64,000 nt of DNA from Carnegiea gigantea (lineage: Eukaryota > Streptophyta > Magnoliopsida > Caryophyllales > Cactaceae). Both the position numbers and the translations under genes were made by a program. The notes below the pieces were generated by a model. It searched no databases. It was not told the origin of the DNA and saw only the letters and a list, made by a program, of their open reading frames with translations. Positions 1-12,682 of the stretch are shown here, piece after piece (the stretch's first letter is position 1; the number at the start of each line of letters is the position of its first letter). The stretch is taken from positions 149,866 through 213,865 of the forward strand of contig JAKOGI010001568.1 of assembly GCA_029747015.1 (NCBI GenBank), written 5' to 3'.

Positions 1-2992
1 ATTTCGGGCTCCACTTTGCAATTCGAGTTTCATTTACCGGGTAATTTCGGGAAAAATTGATAGTAGGCGTCGATATTTATGATTTAAAAGATTAAATTAT
101 TTTTCATGATATTACATTTTAATCTCGAGCTTCCCCCCCAAAAAAAAAAATCAAACGCACTCGGTTTCAGTTTTTTTCCAAAACCGAGCTCATTTAGGCC
201 CAATTCCGACGCAACAAGTTTCTAATTCATTTGTTTAGCTAATTATCATGATCAATGCCTAATGATAATAAGCAAAGATATTTTTTTGGGAGGGCAATTT
301 TTAGCCAAGCATTTAAGGTCATTTTGCACCAAGCATTTACACCAAGTGGCAAAACATCAAAGCTCTTCTTTCTCTCTCTTCCTCTCAACCTCAATGGCAG
401 CCACCACCAACCCTCTTTTGAGTGTTTTCCGGCCACTTTCCAACCACTCTCCGGCAAGGATTTCAATCCCCAAACAACCTCGCTCCATTGGCTACCATTT
501 TCCATCCTCAAAACCACCAAATATCATCTCCATCTCCACTTATTTCAAGCTCAAAGTAAGTGACTTCAATCTTGTTCTTTGAATTTTGATTTTTGCTTCT
601 TGTTTTGGTTATTTTGATGATGGATCATGTTGTTTGTATTGAATTAAAAATCATCTTGGTGATGGATCATGGTGGAGTTGACACTAGGGTTAGGGTTTTA
701 TCTTAATCATGCAAGCTTCATGTTCAAGTGTTGAATTTTGACTGTTTTAAGTGAGATTTTGTGATCTTTGGCATTAGTAATGAATATCAAGATGTTTATG
801 CTGATTTAAATAAGTTATAGAGTGATTTTAATGGGTGGTTATATCAAGAAAAGCTTGCAAATAAGTGTTGTTGTGCTATAAACAGACCCAAAACAGGGGT
901 GACTTTGGGAATAAACTGGTATTTCGTGGGAAATGGGAAAATTATGATTTTTGGTGTGCAGATACCTCAATGCGTTAGCTTTCCACAGGTTTTGGAATTA
1001 CTCAATTTCAAGTTGTGTGGACAAAGTTATGACCAATTTACTCAAGACTGTGCAGAATACATTGAAACTGGGAACTGAACTAGAACAGTGAACTTGCGGG
1101 AAAACCGGTATTGATTGGGTCATTGAAAACTCGTGATTTTTGGTGTGTGGATAGATGAATGAGTTATCTTTCAAATGAATTTTGAATCGCCTTAATCCGA
1201 GTTCTGTGGAAAAAGTTATAGTCATTTTGCTACGACTGCACAGATTGAACTGAAACTATGCACATTTGTGTTTTACCCTAATTTTAGGAACCTTACTATA
1301 TGAATCATGCTTTGTGTCCTAAATGAAAGTTTTAGTGGACATTGTGAGCTTTTCATATTGGGGTCTTACATCTCATTTGGAGGTCAGAAGTAAAAGATAT
1401 GGATTTTCTAATGCAGACTATCAAGCGGTAACATGAGTGAATATAGAACTTTGTGATATTTGGAAATATTTTCAGAAGTTTCTATATAATCACGGGTATT
1501 GCAAGGAAATTGCAAAGTGTAGTGAGTTCAACAAGTTTGATTATGTACAGAAGCTTACTTGGATTGAAAACAAAACTGAGTTAAATAAGTATGAAACTGA
1601 AATTTGGGAAGTGAGTAGAGTAATAACTCAAAATCAGTGTTATTCGGACCAAGTTAGAGTGTTATATGAGCTTTTATGAACCTCACAATACCCCTTATAG
1701 CATAAACCATTTGTCACCCATTTCAGAAGCATTAACCATTCTATTATCCATTTCAGAAGCATCATACTTTCCATTATCCATTTCAGAAATATTAGAAACC
1801 CATATTTCATTTATATCAATTAAAATCTTTTCATTATTACCTCAATCATTTCCATTTGGCCTACTTTGCTTCAATTTATTGTATTTCAATTTCAATAACC
1901 CTAACTGATTTAAATCAGTTCATTTTGGTTTAACTTGTCTTATATTGAATTAAAATCAGTTTATTATATTGAAATGCACAAGTGATATATCCCCTTTCAT
2001 TACTCAATTTCTGTTACACATACTTTTACTTACTTAATTATGTGAGTAAGGATCATTTACTAACTACACATACTTACAATGATATTTACGAAATAGAGTT
2101 GAGGCCTAGTTATCGTTTCCCATTTTGCATAAGTGTTATCAAGTCAGAATACATTTATCAAGTGAGATGACATTTATGAAACAGCTAACTTAAGTCATAT
2201 GACATTTTTAAATATTCAAGGTACGTGCATTGCCTGTATCTTTAGAAATCAGAGTGTATTTATCAATGTTATCGTGTTTTGGTAAGTACATCAATGAATC
2301 AATTTCCGCAGTGATTTATCAGTTAATTAGTGAACCCATCAGTTATCAGTTACAGGGCATTGCCCTTCAGTTAACCGCGCGGCTTCAGGCCAGGACCCCC
2401 AGTCAGCTTGGCAGGTGTACACCTATCCATAGATCGTAACAGTATCAAGGGGTTCACTATCAGATAATAATTAGCAATGCAGTTTTACATTCATCTCATT
2501 CACTGTTTTTAACTTAAAATGAATTGCAAAGCGGGCCCAACCAGTGTTCAATGATCATTTAACAATTCAGGAATGCATGTATTGAGCTTCGGCTCACAGT
2601 TCGAAATGTTTTTCATATTTTGTTTTAGGCAAATGCTCAGAGTATTGCCCTCATGCCAGCGAATCAACTGAAGAGAATAAGTGAAGAAGAAAAATCTGAA
2701 TGGATCAGAAGTAATACCGTATATGCATACCTTAAAGTTGTATTTTGAATTCTTCTATGGATGAAGATGTAGATTACATGGTGAATTATCTCACTATGGT
2801 TTATAAACCCTTCATTTGTTAACACTTGGTGTGAGTGTATATGTTTGAGGTTATGCTTAGATATGTTATTCATAGCACTCATGTTTCAAGCCTTGTCCTT
2901 TTGGACGGCGGTAATGCCCCTATCATTGGGTTGTCTAGATTTTAATTAAGGAGAATATAAACAGTGAAACATGTTTAATTTGGGGCGTTACA
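1..2992 (+). mobile_element. X1: diverged X-family LTR, 5' end outside window
   Basis: This stretch is related along its length to the X LTR at 6120-9583 (opposite strand), but is clearly more diverged than the tandem copies are from each other. Landmarks in common are a U3-like start (1-130 against the reverse complement of about 9150-9335), the block around 2225-2460 (gcattgcctgtatcttta, then an aggggttcact stretch), and the end GGGGCGTTACA at 2982-2992. By comparison with the 3464 bp X LTR, roughly 250 bp lie left of the window. It ends in CA directly against X internal sequence. It could be a solo LTR or the 3' LTR of an element further left. Reading frames inside it (for example 255-582 and 1437-1679) match nothing and are taken as chance. 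Confidence 0.8.
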
Positions 2993-2997
2993 CAATT
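2993..2997. repeat. Candidate target site CAATT of X1
   Basis: The X1 LTR terminus TTACA is followed at once by CAATTCAAG. The uninterrupted sequence gaagcCAATTCAAG is present in unit B (29191-29203) and unit C (54883-54894). X1 therefore joins the unit exactly at CAATT, as an integrase insertion with a 5 bp duplication would. The partner duplication would lie outside the window. Confidence 0.7.
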
Positions 2998-3439
2998 CAA
3001 GTACAACAGTAAGATTAAATAGGGAATGCGGAAGTTTATTTATCAGAATGTAAGATATATGTGTGGGAGTTGAAGTTCAAAATAAAGAAAGTAAGGGGAT
3101 TATGACAATCGCAATCACCCACACCAATGAGAGTTGAACTACGTTATGAATTTAGAACAAGTTATACGAGCTTATCATTATGAATAAATGAGATGTAAGG
3201 TAGATGTGTGAATTGGCTCTCAACAGAATGAACTACAACTCATGATCATGAAATAAAGATGGTAAAGGTCGAGAGCACTGGAATGTGACAACCATATAAG
3301 GTCGAACAAAAATGTATTGCACATTTAACAATGGGTTTGCAAAGACATGGAAGATCACGTTAATAGGGAATATCGGGTTAAAATGCAAGGGAGATTAAAC
3401 AATATTAGATAGTATCAAATTTTGAAGATAAGACAAGCA

Positions 3440-4270
3440 AATAATTTTAAGAATTGTTGTAAAAGGTCATTCTTGCAAAAGATAAATTGTGGTTACATGG
3501 TTTAGGTGTGATATCCTGACCTCAAATTATTCCCGAAAAAGACTTCTATTGTTGGCAGTTAATCCCATAAATCATTTATTCAAGGTATAGGGCACTTGTT
3601 TTTGATAGTGATCATGTTCAACTTTCTGTGCACAGTACACAACCATAAGGTTCTACCTTCCTTCTTCACACATATAAAACTAGGGTTTTTCAGAGTGACA
3701 CACTTGGTCAAATAACTCAAATCTTTAGCTCTTTGAACTCTGTTGGGGGTCATATGATAGGGACTCTAAAAATGGATTGAGCACCTAGAACTAGGTTGAT
3801 CTGAAAATCAATATTTCTTAGGGAAAACAGTCCTGAAAGTCCTCAGATAAAATATCTCTAAATTCACAGACTGTAATTGTCAATATGTATATACCAACTG
3901 TGGTTGGCATATCACTAATATTCAATGCATTACTGACAGGATAGCTCACTTGCTTGCATAGTGTAATTAGGGCAGAAATAGGGTTTTTCTTTCCTCGGTC
4001 CATAGAAACACATGTCTAGTCTTTCCTCATTTCTCACACTAACCTTAAGATCTTTACAAGTCATCTTCTTTAAGTACACAATCAGTTCATCCGTATAATG
4101 ATAACAAGGTCTGTCAATCAAACTGGATTGAATGCCAATGAATATGGTTCTAACAATACTAATAGAGACATATTTACAAAAAGATAACACATTCTACTGC
4201 CTACTGGTCTCAATAAATTTAAAAGACAGGGGATGATCTACAGCGTAAAGAGATATAGCCACACCATGAA
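3440..4270 (-). pseudogene. X pol remnant: protease end and reverse transcriptase, unit A
   Basis: Read leftwards on the minus strand, the fragments follow the Ty3/gypsy pol order. First comes the linker between protease and RT (LITLCKQV..., then CEFRDILSEDF, resembling the EFxDVFPEDLPGLPP segment of the family). Then comes the start of RT: FQINLVLGA, a VKKEG stretch and RKLNKITIKNKC, resembling the family's KKDGxxRxCIDYRxLNKxTxKNxYPLP, followed by an LRSGYH motif. Stops and frameshifts interrupt every segment and no YxDD motif is readable. Compared with B (29818-29842), unit A also lacks 25 bp at about 3718, inside a conserved part of RT. Non-functional. Confidence 0.65.
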
Positions 4271-6103
4271 CTCTTGTAAAGATATTTCTTTATTAGTTAT
4301 AAAGGACCGGCATGCAAGCTGAATGAATGAAAGGATGAAGATTCGTAATGAAATAGGTAAGACATATAAATGACCTGCATATACAAGACATGCAGTTTAT
4401 TCATGATGGCCATGATAGTAAAGTAAATGAATGATGTAATGAAGTTGAGAGGGAGTATTAAGTATTAAAGGTGAAGAAATCTAATAGACTACAAAAGAGG
4501 CATTTGAAAAGGCATATGGTACCTGTACGTGAGTAAATTGATGAAATAAGGGTCAACACCATCAGAAGGGAAATTTCGTTCATCTAGTGTTTGAAAAGCC
4601 AATATGTCAAGATGAAGGAGTCAGTCTTATGACTGCGCATGATGGCATCCATCAATAACACATTCTGTAGTAAACAGAAGTTTTGGGTAGGCATATAAAC
4701 TGCAAAACTTCTGGCAGATGAAAATAGCACAAATCGTTATTTATCATTAATAAGATAGGCTGTACTAGTAAAGAAAGGATTGCCAAAATAACTTGAGTAA
4801 CGACATGTAGTCACGGCCATAAAGTAGTATGCCAACATCATGTTACGGTGTTATAGAAACACAAACAATATGGATCCATTTAATTGCTGAAAGGGCGCTC
4901 AATGACTTAGGTCTGAAGCAATCAAAGGCTTTGCAAGCAATAAATGAATAGTGCCTAAATAGAAGCAAGGAGTTAAAGTAGGTGACAAGTAAAAATATGA
5001 ATATAGTGGTGACTGAACTGTAAATAGAATGGGTCAAATATGCTTAGGAAGAACTGCAAATCACACAGTAATGCATACCAGGGGTCATTATAGGCTCCAT
5101 TATGAAAATAAAGAATTAAATGATTATGATTGTCATGGTTTGAATCGCCTATAAGAAAGGTTGCTTAGATGTGTTCAAAGGACTCCCCACAGACCACATA
5201 TGAGATTTTTCATAAACACTCCATTACAAATCAAGGGAATGTTAGTGGCAAATAAATAATGCTTCTGAACAATTCAAGGTAACTAGGGCAGAAATAAGTC
5301 AATGATAGGAAGTAATAGGAGCATTGCTGATGTAAGGTCTTAGTGTCAAGACCAGATAATTCCTATACATGGCAACTTAATCTTACTTGTGCCACCCATA
5401 TAATGCCAAGTAGCACACCATAAGCTACTAATTGTTATCATCATACATGAGCACTCATTGTAATGTTCATCTCATATTGGTTCACTTCAAAGATATTGCC
5501 CCACAAGACATTTCCTCATCTAGAGGTTTACATCTAACTTGACACTGTATTAATCCCTTAAGAAGTTGCAAATGGCATCCCCACATCAGGTTTCAACCAT
5601 CACTGTACTCAAGATTAGGTATATTAACACACCTCAATAAAACTCTCAAATCCTGAGGCAAAACGGAGAGAGTTCTTCCTAAAAACTGACTAAAACCTAG
5701 CCTAAAGCTTTACAATAGATACCTGAAATGAAGATAAACACTTTAATAGCTCAACGGCCACACGCCGAAGTTCATAACTCAACGGGTCACACATCCGGGG
5801 GTGCACGATTGCAAAAATTTAAACAAATAAGAGAAATAAAACACACAATATAACTCCTAGGTAAATGAAAGCATGCCTCCCTAACAGGTGACCCAAATGG
5901 TTCCACATTCCACTTTGCTAATGCTCGAATCTCAAGATATTACCAAATGATTGAGTCGCCCAAATGGAAATGGTTCCTCAATATACGCCCATACAAATGA
6001 ACTTATAGTCAATAGCTTATTTAAATGGTCCAATATAACTCATAAACACCTTGATAGCTAACTGGTAAACACTTGATAGCTCACAGTGGCCCTTAAAACC
6101 TTA

Positions 6104-6115
6104 GCTTTGATACCA
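6104..6115 (-). other. X primer-binding site, unit A
   Basis: The minus strand reads TGGTATCAAAGC, matching the usual plant initiator-Met tRNA site TGGTATCAGAGC at 11 of 12 positions. It sits four bases inside the LTR end at 6120. This fixes the LTR/internal boundary and the direction of X. Confidence 0.85.
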
Positions 6116-6119
6116 AATC

Positions 6120-9100
6120 TATAATGCCTCTAAATTGCTAATTACTTGAATGATAGATAACAGCAACAGAAGACCTAATACTGAAAGGCGCTACCGCCGT
6201 CCTGATAAGGACAGGGCTCATTAAAACCATTCAATCTTGCAATATATGTTTACAATCACAATATCTATTAAACTGAAACATTCCAAGTCCAATGTCCATA
6301 ATAGTTCAACTTCAGTACAATCAACTTAATTGTATCATGTGCTAACTAGCACTCTACACTACACAAGGATATTGAATATAGACCCAACTTGACCTTGATG
6401 TTAATCCCAACATTCATGCTATGCTGAATCCACTGTGAGCATCTGATGACTTCCAAAAGGGCTTGCTAAATGGAGAAACATGTGACACTTCATCACCTAA
6501 AATGGAAAACAAGAAAACAATTCAAAAATGTGAGCTGAAACTTAATACATGCATTCCTGTATTGTAAAATAAGCGTAGAAATAGTGCTGATGGGTACCCG
6601 CCTTCACAATTCATTTAGTTCGCAATAGTAATGGAAATGTAAGTAACATAAAATTGAATTGCGCATTATTATCTGTAAGTGAACTCCTTGATAGATATAA
6701 CGATCCATTAATAAGTGCATACCAGCCAGGTCGATTGGGAACCCCGACCTCGCGACATATCAATGATTGAAGGGCCGTCGCCCTACCACTGACGGGGTCA
6801 CTAATTATGTGGTAAACCTCTTATTAAACTGATTCATTGGTATACTTACCAGATGACGATATAACTTGATAAAATGGTGCTGAATCTTAAAGATAAAGGC
6901 AATGAACGTACCTTGAGTCTTTAAAATGGATTCGAACTTGATAAATATGTTCCGAATTGATAAAACTTATGCATAATGGGAAACAATAAAGTAGGCCTCG
7001 ACTCTGTTTCATAAATGTAATTGTAGATATGTGTAGTCAGTAAATGACACTCACATAACTTGTAACTTTGATAGAAATTTAGTAAGTAACTCACATAACT
7101 TATAAGATAGGTTATGCTAAGATAATCCCAAAATGGGATAACTGAAAGAGATTAATCCAATATAAAGTTAAATGAAAGTAAAATAAACCACAATAAGGTA
7201 GATGAGATTAAAAAGGAGAAGGCCTTGATGGGTATAAATGGATTGACCATAAGAGTAAATGATTCTTGGTAATAGGCCTTCATGATGGTTATAATGAAAG
7301 ATTGATTTTTTTTTTTTTTTGATACCTCTGAAACGAACTGATAATACAGATTTAAGGCCAAGAGAGATGTATCTTGGTTCAAAATAGCATATATAACACT
7401 AACTTGATCTAATAAATACTATTTTCTGAATCATTACTCTCCCCACTTCTCATATTTCATTCATAAACCCAATAAATGTAGTTTTCCACCCAAATGAGTC
7501 ATTGAAAACCATAGAAGCTATTAAACTCATTAAACTTGGTATTTTTCTTTGTAAAGTCTATAACTCATAAATATGCTCCCACAATACATATTTGTCTTCC
7601 TTTCTCTCTATAATTGAGCTATTTGTTTCCTCCCTTAAATGACCTTACTTGGCCCAAAATATACAAAATGAGTGCATGATCAATCTCAGTCAACCTTTAT
7701 TATCACTCTTTACACAATTACTTAGAATACTTTCAAAATTACCACACTAAAAATACCCAACCAAAATTGATGAAATCTTGTTGGATAATCAAAACAATAT
7801 GGACAATCTACATTAAAATTTTCAGAATTTTCCTCAAAATATATGCTGTACAGAAATTGCAATAAGAGCCCAATTTGCACCAAAGTAGGTCAGTTCACTT
7901 GAAAAATTTATAACTTTCACCGTTGACCTCAAATGAAGACCTAAAATCCAATATCAAAAGATTAAGAAGTCCCAAAAAACTTTTATTTACAACACAAAAC
8001 ATGATTCTCACAATAGGGATTCCAAAATGAGGTAGAACACAAGTGTGTTAGTTTTGGTCGAACCTGTGCAGTTCTAGCAAAACAACCATAGCTTTTTCTA
8101 TAGAACTCAGATTAGGGCGATATAAAATGTATTTAAAAGCTAACTCATTGATCTATCTACCCACCAAAAATCATAATTTTTAGCTGGGCCAACCATTACC
8201 AGTTTTTTGGCAAATTGTCCCCTATTTTCTGTCAATTTACAGCCACACTGTCACTGCTTTGTCCTTTCTTTTCACGTAAATCCTCATCTAAAATCACTCC
8301 TTAAAATCATATAACGAAGCTTTGCTCCTTCCCATCACGATACTAATCCATAATACTCAATTTCACTTCATAATCATATAAATCAAAGATTCATTTCTCA
8401 ATCAAATATACACAAATAACATGCTTGCTATTAAAGGAGAGCTAAACCTTGTAATATCATTAAAACCCTAGTTTATGGCCAACTTAACTCACCTTCAACT
8501 CATTCCAAATCACCAAAAGCACCATCATAACCATCAATAAGACTAAATATTACAAAATCATATACAAAACAATCCAAATCTATCACTTGACCTAAGCTAA
8601 CATGATCATGGCAAACCCCTAAACCCTAGCATGCTTCAAGCTCAATCCACAACTAAAAACATCAAAATAACTCTTGTTTTCCTCCAAAGAACATGATCAA
8701 AACCTAAATCACAAAAACAAAAATCAAAATGAAAAGAATCCAAGTTGAGATCACTTACTTGGAGCTTAAAAAGAGAGAGATGGGGGTGATGTTTGGTGGT
8801 TTTGAGAATTGAGGATGGTGGTTAGTGGTACTACAATGTCGGGGTGGTCGGAGGCAACCAAGGGGTGGTGGCAGGCTGGCCGAAAACCACCAGAAAATAG
8901 CAATAGTTGGGGGGGGAGAGGGTGCTCGAATAGAGAGAGAAAGAGGAGAGAAGATGAGTGCGTGTGGGTTTAACTTGGTTAGAAATGAATCAACATAAAT
9001 TGGCTAGTACTTAACCTCCCATAAAGGAGCTTTTTGGCCGACCATGGTTAAGTTTAAGGTTAGATTTAAATCATTGTTAACAATGTAAGCTTCTTGGGCT

Positions 9101-9583
9101 ATGATTGGCTTATACGGTTTGGGCCTGGGAAGGGAAATAAACCGTACGCGATAGAATTTTCATAGCTCGAAATTAAATTTTTGCGAGGTTATAAAAATAA
9201 TAATAATGGTAGTAATAACAATAATAATTTCTTAAACCATATATCAAGGCCTACTATCGATTCACCCGATATTTAATCAATCAACGAAATTTGAATTAAT
9301 AATCAATGAAACTTAAATTACAAAATGGGACCCAAATGAAATATCCCCCAACCGAGATGATTAAATATGATAAATGAAAATGGAAATTTTAAATGATATA
9401 AGGTAATTCGGTAAATATATAAATTGAGTGTAATTGAATTAATAAACATGATTTGGTTAAACAAATAACCATTGGAGATTAAATCAATAAATATGATTAA
9501 TTAAATGAATAAATATGGTTAATTAAATAAATAAATATGATTTAAATAAGTAAATAAATATGGGTTAGGGTTGGGTTATTGCA
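6120..9583 (-). mobile_element. X 5' LTR, unit A (3464 bp)
   Basis: Read on the minus strand it starts TGCAATAACCC at 9583 and ends GGCATTATA at 6120, next to the primer-binding site; the terminal CA has become TA. The 3' partner LTR is 25327-28014 plus the inverted piece 17907-18698. By eye the two LTRs differ by roughly 8-10%, far more than the tandem copies differ from each other, so X inserted well before the array amplified. Short frames inside it are not credible genes. AT-rich microsatellite (TAA)n-like stretches lie near 9190-9240. Confidence 0.88.
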
Positions 9584-9588
9584 ACTCG
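9584..9588. repeat. X target-site duplication ACTCG, right side, unit A
   Basis: ACTCG follows the X terminus TTATTGCA. Its partner, read as CGAGT because of the inversion, is 18699-18703. Y gag coding continues directly from here (9584 onward). Confidence 0.85.
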
Positions 9589-10360
9589 TCTCTTCCTTTG
9601 GCTCCCTCAAGAGAGGTCAAGAGGGCAGATGGTTTTGAGACTGATGCTAGTTCTGATAATCAGTGTGGCACGTTAGTTAAGTTAGAGGATACCTTTCTTG
9701 AGAAGCATTCCCTTGAGGAGCCTTCAGTTGTGGAGTTTAGTAAGGTTACACCTTTTGATGAGCTTGTTGATCCTATTTCTGTAGAGATTTCCCTTGACTT
9801 AGCTCCCATCCCTCCTATTTTGTCGCTCTCTACTTCTCTCTCCATTGTTCTTCCTTCTTTAGACCCTCTCGAGTCTACTTTCGTAGAGTCCGAACCTTTG
9901 TGCTTGGTAGTCATTGTTTAGATCAGACTCTTGATGATGGTGTCATAGACAGACTCGAGGATCACTTTGAGGTGAAGGACTTGACTTTGGGCCACCCTAT
10001 GAGCTTTGATTTTCATATTTCATTTGATTGGCCTTACCTTGCTCATCTCCCATCCCCTTTTACAGATGTAGGATTTCATTTTAATAATTCAAACCATTCC
10101 TAATGGTTTATGTATTCGTATAGTCATTTATGGTTAGACCATTGCCTAGTGCATCTAATTTTGCATCTATACATCTCTCTTTTGATTGGGCTGAGATCTT
10201 TGATAAGCTCAAGAGAGCCTTGACTTGCATTTCTTTTATGCATTTTATTTGGGTTACACCTCCTGTTTCTAACTATTTTCATTTCTATGAGGATTGTGTC
10301 CGCATGTTTGATAAGTTGCTTCGACCCTTAGTCGTTTTTGATTTGAGTAGCAGCTTGTGA
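9584..10360 (+). pseudogene. Y gag, C-terminal portion, unit A
   Basis: This is the downstream half of the Y gag reading frame interrupted by X. The first segment (to 9921) starts NSSLPLAPSREVKR, which follows on in frame from the end of the N-terminal half at 18704 (…SLIDHNS). The frame then shifts near 9900 (segment to 10103, with LDDGVIDRLEDHF) and again near 10130 (segment to 10360). The protein is acidic and low in complexity, with no recognisable protease or RT. The apparent start at 9571 lies inside the X LTR and is an artefact. Confidence 0.7.
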
Positions 10361-12355
10361 GCTGAGATGGAGTGGCTGATGCTCTATGAACCTCCTCGAC
10401 ATCATATGAGTGAGGCGTTAGCTTGGGTACAATTAGTACCCGACCTAATATGATCATTTCACTCCTTCTCTATTCTCATTTCTTTTTTCTTTTCTTTCTT
10501 TTTGTATATAGTTGTGGTTATTTAGGATTGTGATTGTATGGATGATCAATCTTAAGGAGAAAGTTGGGATTTGCTGAGCCGAGTTGGCTACGATAACACT
10601 TGATTACATTATAGTTGTTTTGTGACTACTTGTTAGTTGTGGATATCTAGGATTGTGAATAGTTGGTGACATTTAGGATTGTTTTTGTATGTTTTAGTTA
10701 TGTGTTTTGTTTTCTTGGTTTTGTGAGTTTTTTATTTTCTTTGGTTTTTTTTGGTTTTATATTTTGTTTTGTTTTCTTTTTGATGTTTTAGTGGTTTTGT
10801 TTTGGTTTTGTATTTTGTTTTTCTTTTCTTTTGAGTTTTGTTTTGCTTCAGGTTTACTTTTCTTTTGTCTTTTATTTGGTGGTTCCTTGTTTATATTGGG
10901 TATTTTTTTTTTATATTTTTAGGATGTTTTGGTAATGCTTTGTGTATTGGTGGTATGTTTTTGTAAATATCTTATTAGTGCTTTGTTTTTGTTCTCTTGG
11001 TTTTATATTGTGTTTTTCTTTTGTGTCTTGCTTTGTTTAAACTTTCTTTTTGTTTAGTTTTATATTTAGTAGCTCCTTGGTCTTGTCCTGTTTTTATTTT
11101 GGTGATTATTTGTGTGTTTGGTTTTGTTTTGGTTTTGGTTGTGGTTTCGATTTTGATTTTGATTTTGGTTTTATTTTGATGTTGGTGGTTCCCCAGTTTG
11201 TATATAATTATGGATTTATGTTGGTCTTATGGTTGTATAGCTTATGTGATTGCTTCTTGGTGTCGTAGTTCCCAGAAAGAGGACATTGTGGAGCTTTGGA
11301 GGTACCCATTTGTACATATTTTTTTGAAAAAGGTAATTGTGATCCCAAGTGCTATGTTATTGAGTTATATGCAAATATAGTTTACATGATGAGATATCTA
11401 GTTGAGGATGTAGATTTGATTTTTCATAATAACCCCATCTCATATGTGTGATTTTGTGCTACCTTACTCACTTTATTGTCAATTCATAGGGTCTTATTGT
11501 TAAGTGGCATAAGTACTTTTTGTTTGCCGAAGTTCCCTTCTATGTTTCTTGAAAAATGCGAAAAAAAGGAGGAAAAAAGAAAAAAAGGGAAAAAAACCTT
11601 AAAAAGTGAATAAAAACCCAGGCACCAATATTTATAGCCACTATCTTTATTTCATATCTTTAATTGGCTTGAATATGTGCTATTTTACTTGATCACACAT
11701 CTCTTTGGGCAATGAAATAAGTGCTTTGCACATTCCAATAAAACCCTTTTTTAGGGAAAGCCCGAACATTTGTAAGTTAAGTGGATATTATTATTCTTTG
11801 AAAAAAACAGAAAAAAGGGGAAAAATTGGAGCAAAGAAGGTAACTAGTCAAGGAAATGGGATTGTATGAATGTTAATAACTTGATTTATAAGGGTTGCTA
11901 TGCTTTGGCACATGCACCAAGGTGTATATATCATTACATATTGTGCGTGGGGTGAAAAATGAGAGTCGGGATACTTCCTTTGACTTAGTTATCTCTTGAT
12001 TGTTCATTCCATTTATATATAATTTGGCGATTTGGTTTCTAGGGTATTCCAATTGCTTAAGTCATGTACATAATTTCCCATTACTTGTATGTATGTTCAT
12101 GTTTTGAAAAAAATCAAAAAGATTTTCCTTCGTCTTTGAAAAGATTTTTTGTGGGTATTTCATTCAAAAATCCTCACAAGACCTCACTCATCCAGTTAGA
12201 AAACTGAGAGGTTTAAAGGGCTCATTGCATACGCTAAATACAACCGTGATTCGTGCGGAAGTGAGTTAGGATTTTTTACTTCTTATTTTCCATTTCATTT
12301 TGGGTAGTTTCATTGTTTTACTCGAGGACGAGCAAAGTATTTATGTGAGGGTATT
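9589..12355 (+). mobile_element. Y internal region, right part, unit A
   Basis: Internal sequence of Y between the X insertion point and the Y 3' LTR. After the gag remnant there is a T/G-rich low-complexity block (10480-11180), then about 1.1 kb with no usable frame containing several A-runs (for example 11560-11610 and 11805-11825). It closes with the segment ttactcgaggacgagcaaag (12319-12338) and the purine-rich GTGAGGG just before the LTR, both typical of the 3' internal end in Tat/Athila-type elements. No protease, RT or integrase motif is visible, so Y looks like a gag-only, non-autonomous element. Confidence 0.75.
10480..11180 (+). repeat. T/G-rich low-complexity block in Y, unit A
   Basis: The plus strand is almost devoid of A and C over long stretches and is built from variants of TTTTGG, GTTTT and TTTTCT, ending in gattttgattttgatt-type repeats near 11145-11170. 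Frames here translate to Phe/Leu/Val-rich strings; these follow from base composition and are not proteins. The block recurs at 36600-37305 and 60360-61060. Confidence 0.8.
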
Positions 12356-12639
12356 CGTTCACGCCAAAAATACAATATTTTTACGATACCTTTATGCCTA
12401 ATTTATGCTTGAAATAATTATTATATTTAGATTTTTATTTTGTTTTGATTCATTTTTGCAGTGCTGAAAATCGGGAAAAATTGTGAAAGAAATGATGGAA
12501 AGAGAGCAAGAAAGGAAAAAAAAAACCAAAATCTACTGAGTCCCCATGCTTATCTGACGTACTTACTCCACATTTCTCCTTCTCTCTCTTCTCTCTCGAT
12601 CCATCGGACTAAAGAACCCCCACATCCCTCTTCATCTCT

Positions 12640-12682
<43 letters not shown>

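Larger units (their letters stand above)
2993..6119 (-). mobile_element. X internal region, unit A (partial)
   Basis: This is the internal part of the chromovirus-like element X, read on the minus strand from the primer-binding site at 6115 leftwards. The 3' third present in unit B (28015-29195) is missing because X1 abuts at 2993. The section 4271-6103 corresponds to the leader plus gag zone, but I find no gag motif and no sustained frame in it. Unit A keeps a 104 bp stretch (about 3091-3195, bounded by GTAAGG repeats) that B and C have lost. Confidence 0.8.

Noticed and set aside
239..582. Three overlapping frames of 93-106 residues in the left edge of the window
   Set aside because: All lie in the X1 LTR and overlap one another on both strands.
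9560..9580. Telomere-like gggttagggttggg (also 27991-28006 and equivalents)
   Set aside because: It is the start of the X LTR (CCAACCCTAACCC on the minus strand) and occurs once per LTR, not as a telomeric array.
10707..11268. Phe/Val/Leu-rich frames resembling membrane proteins
   Set aside because: Composition artefact of the T/G-rich block; overlapping frames in different phases look equally hydrophobic.
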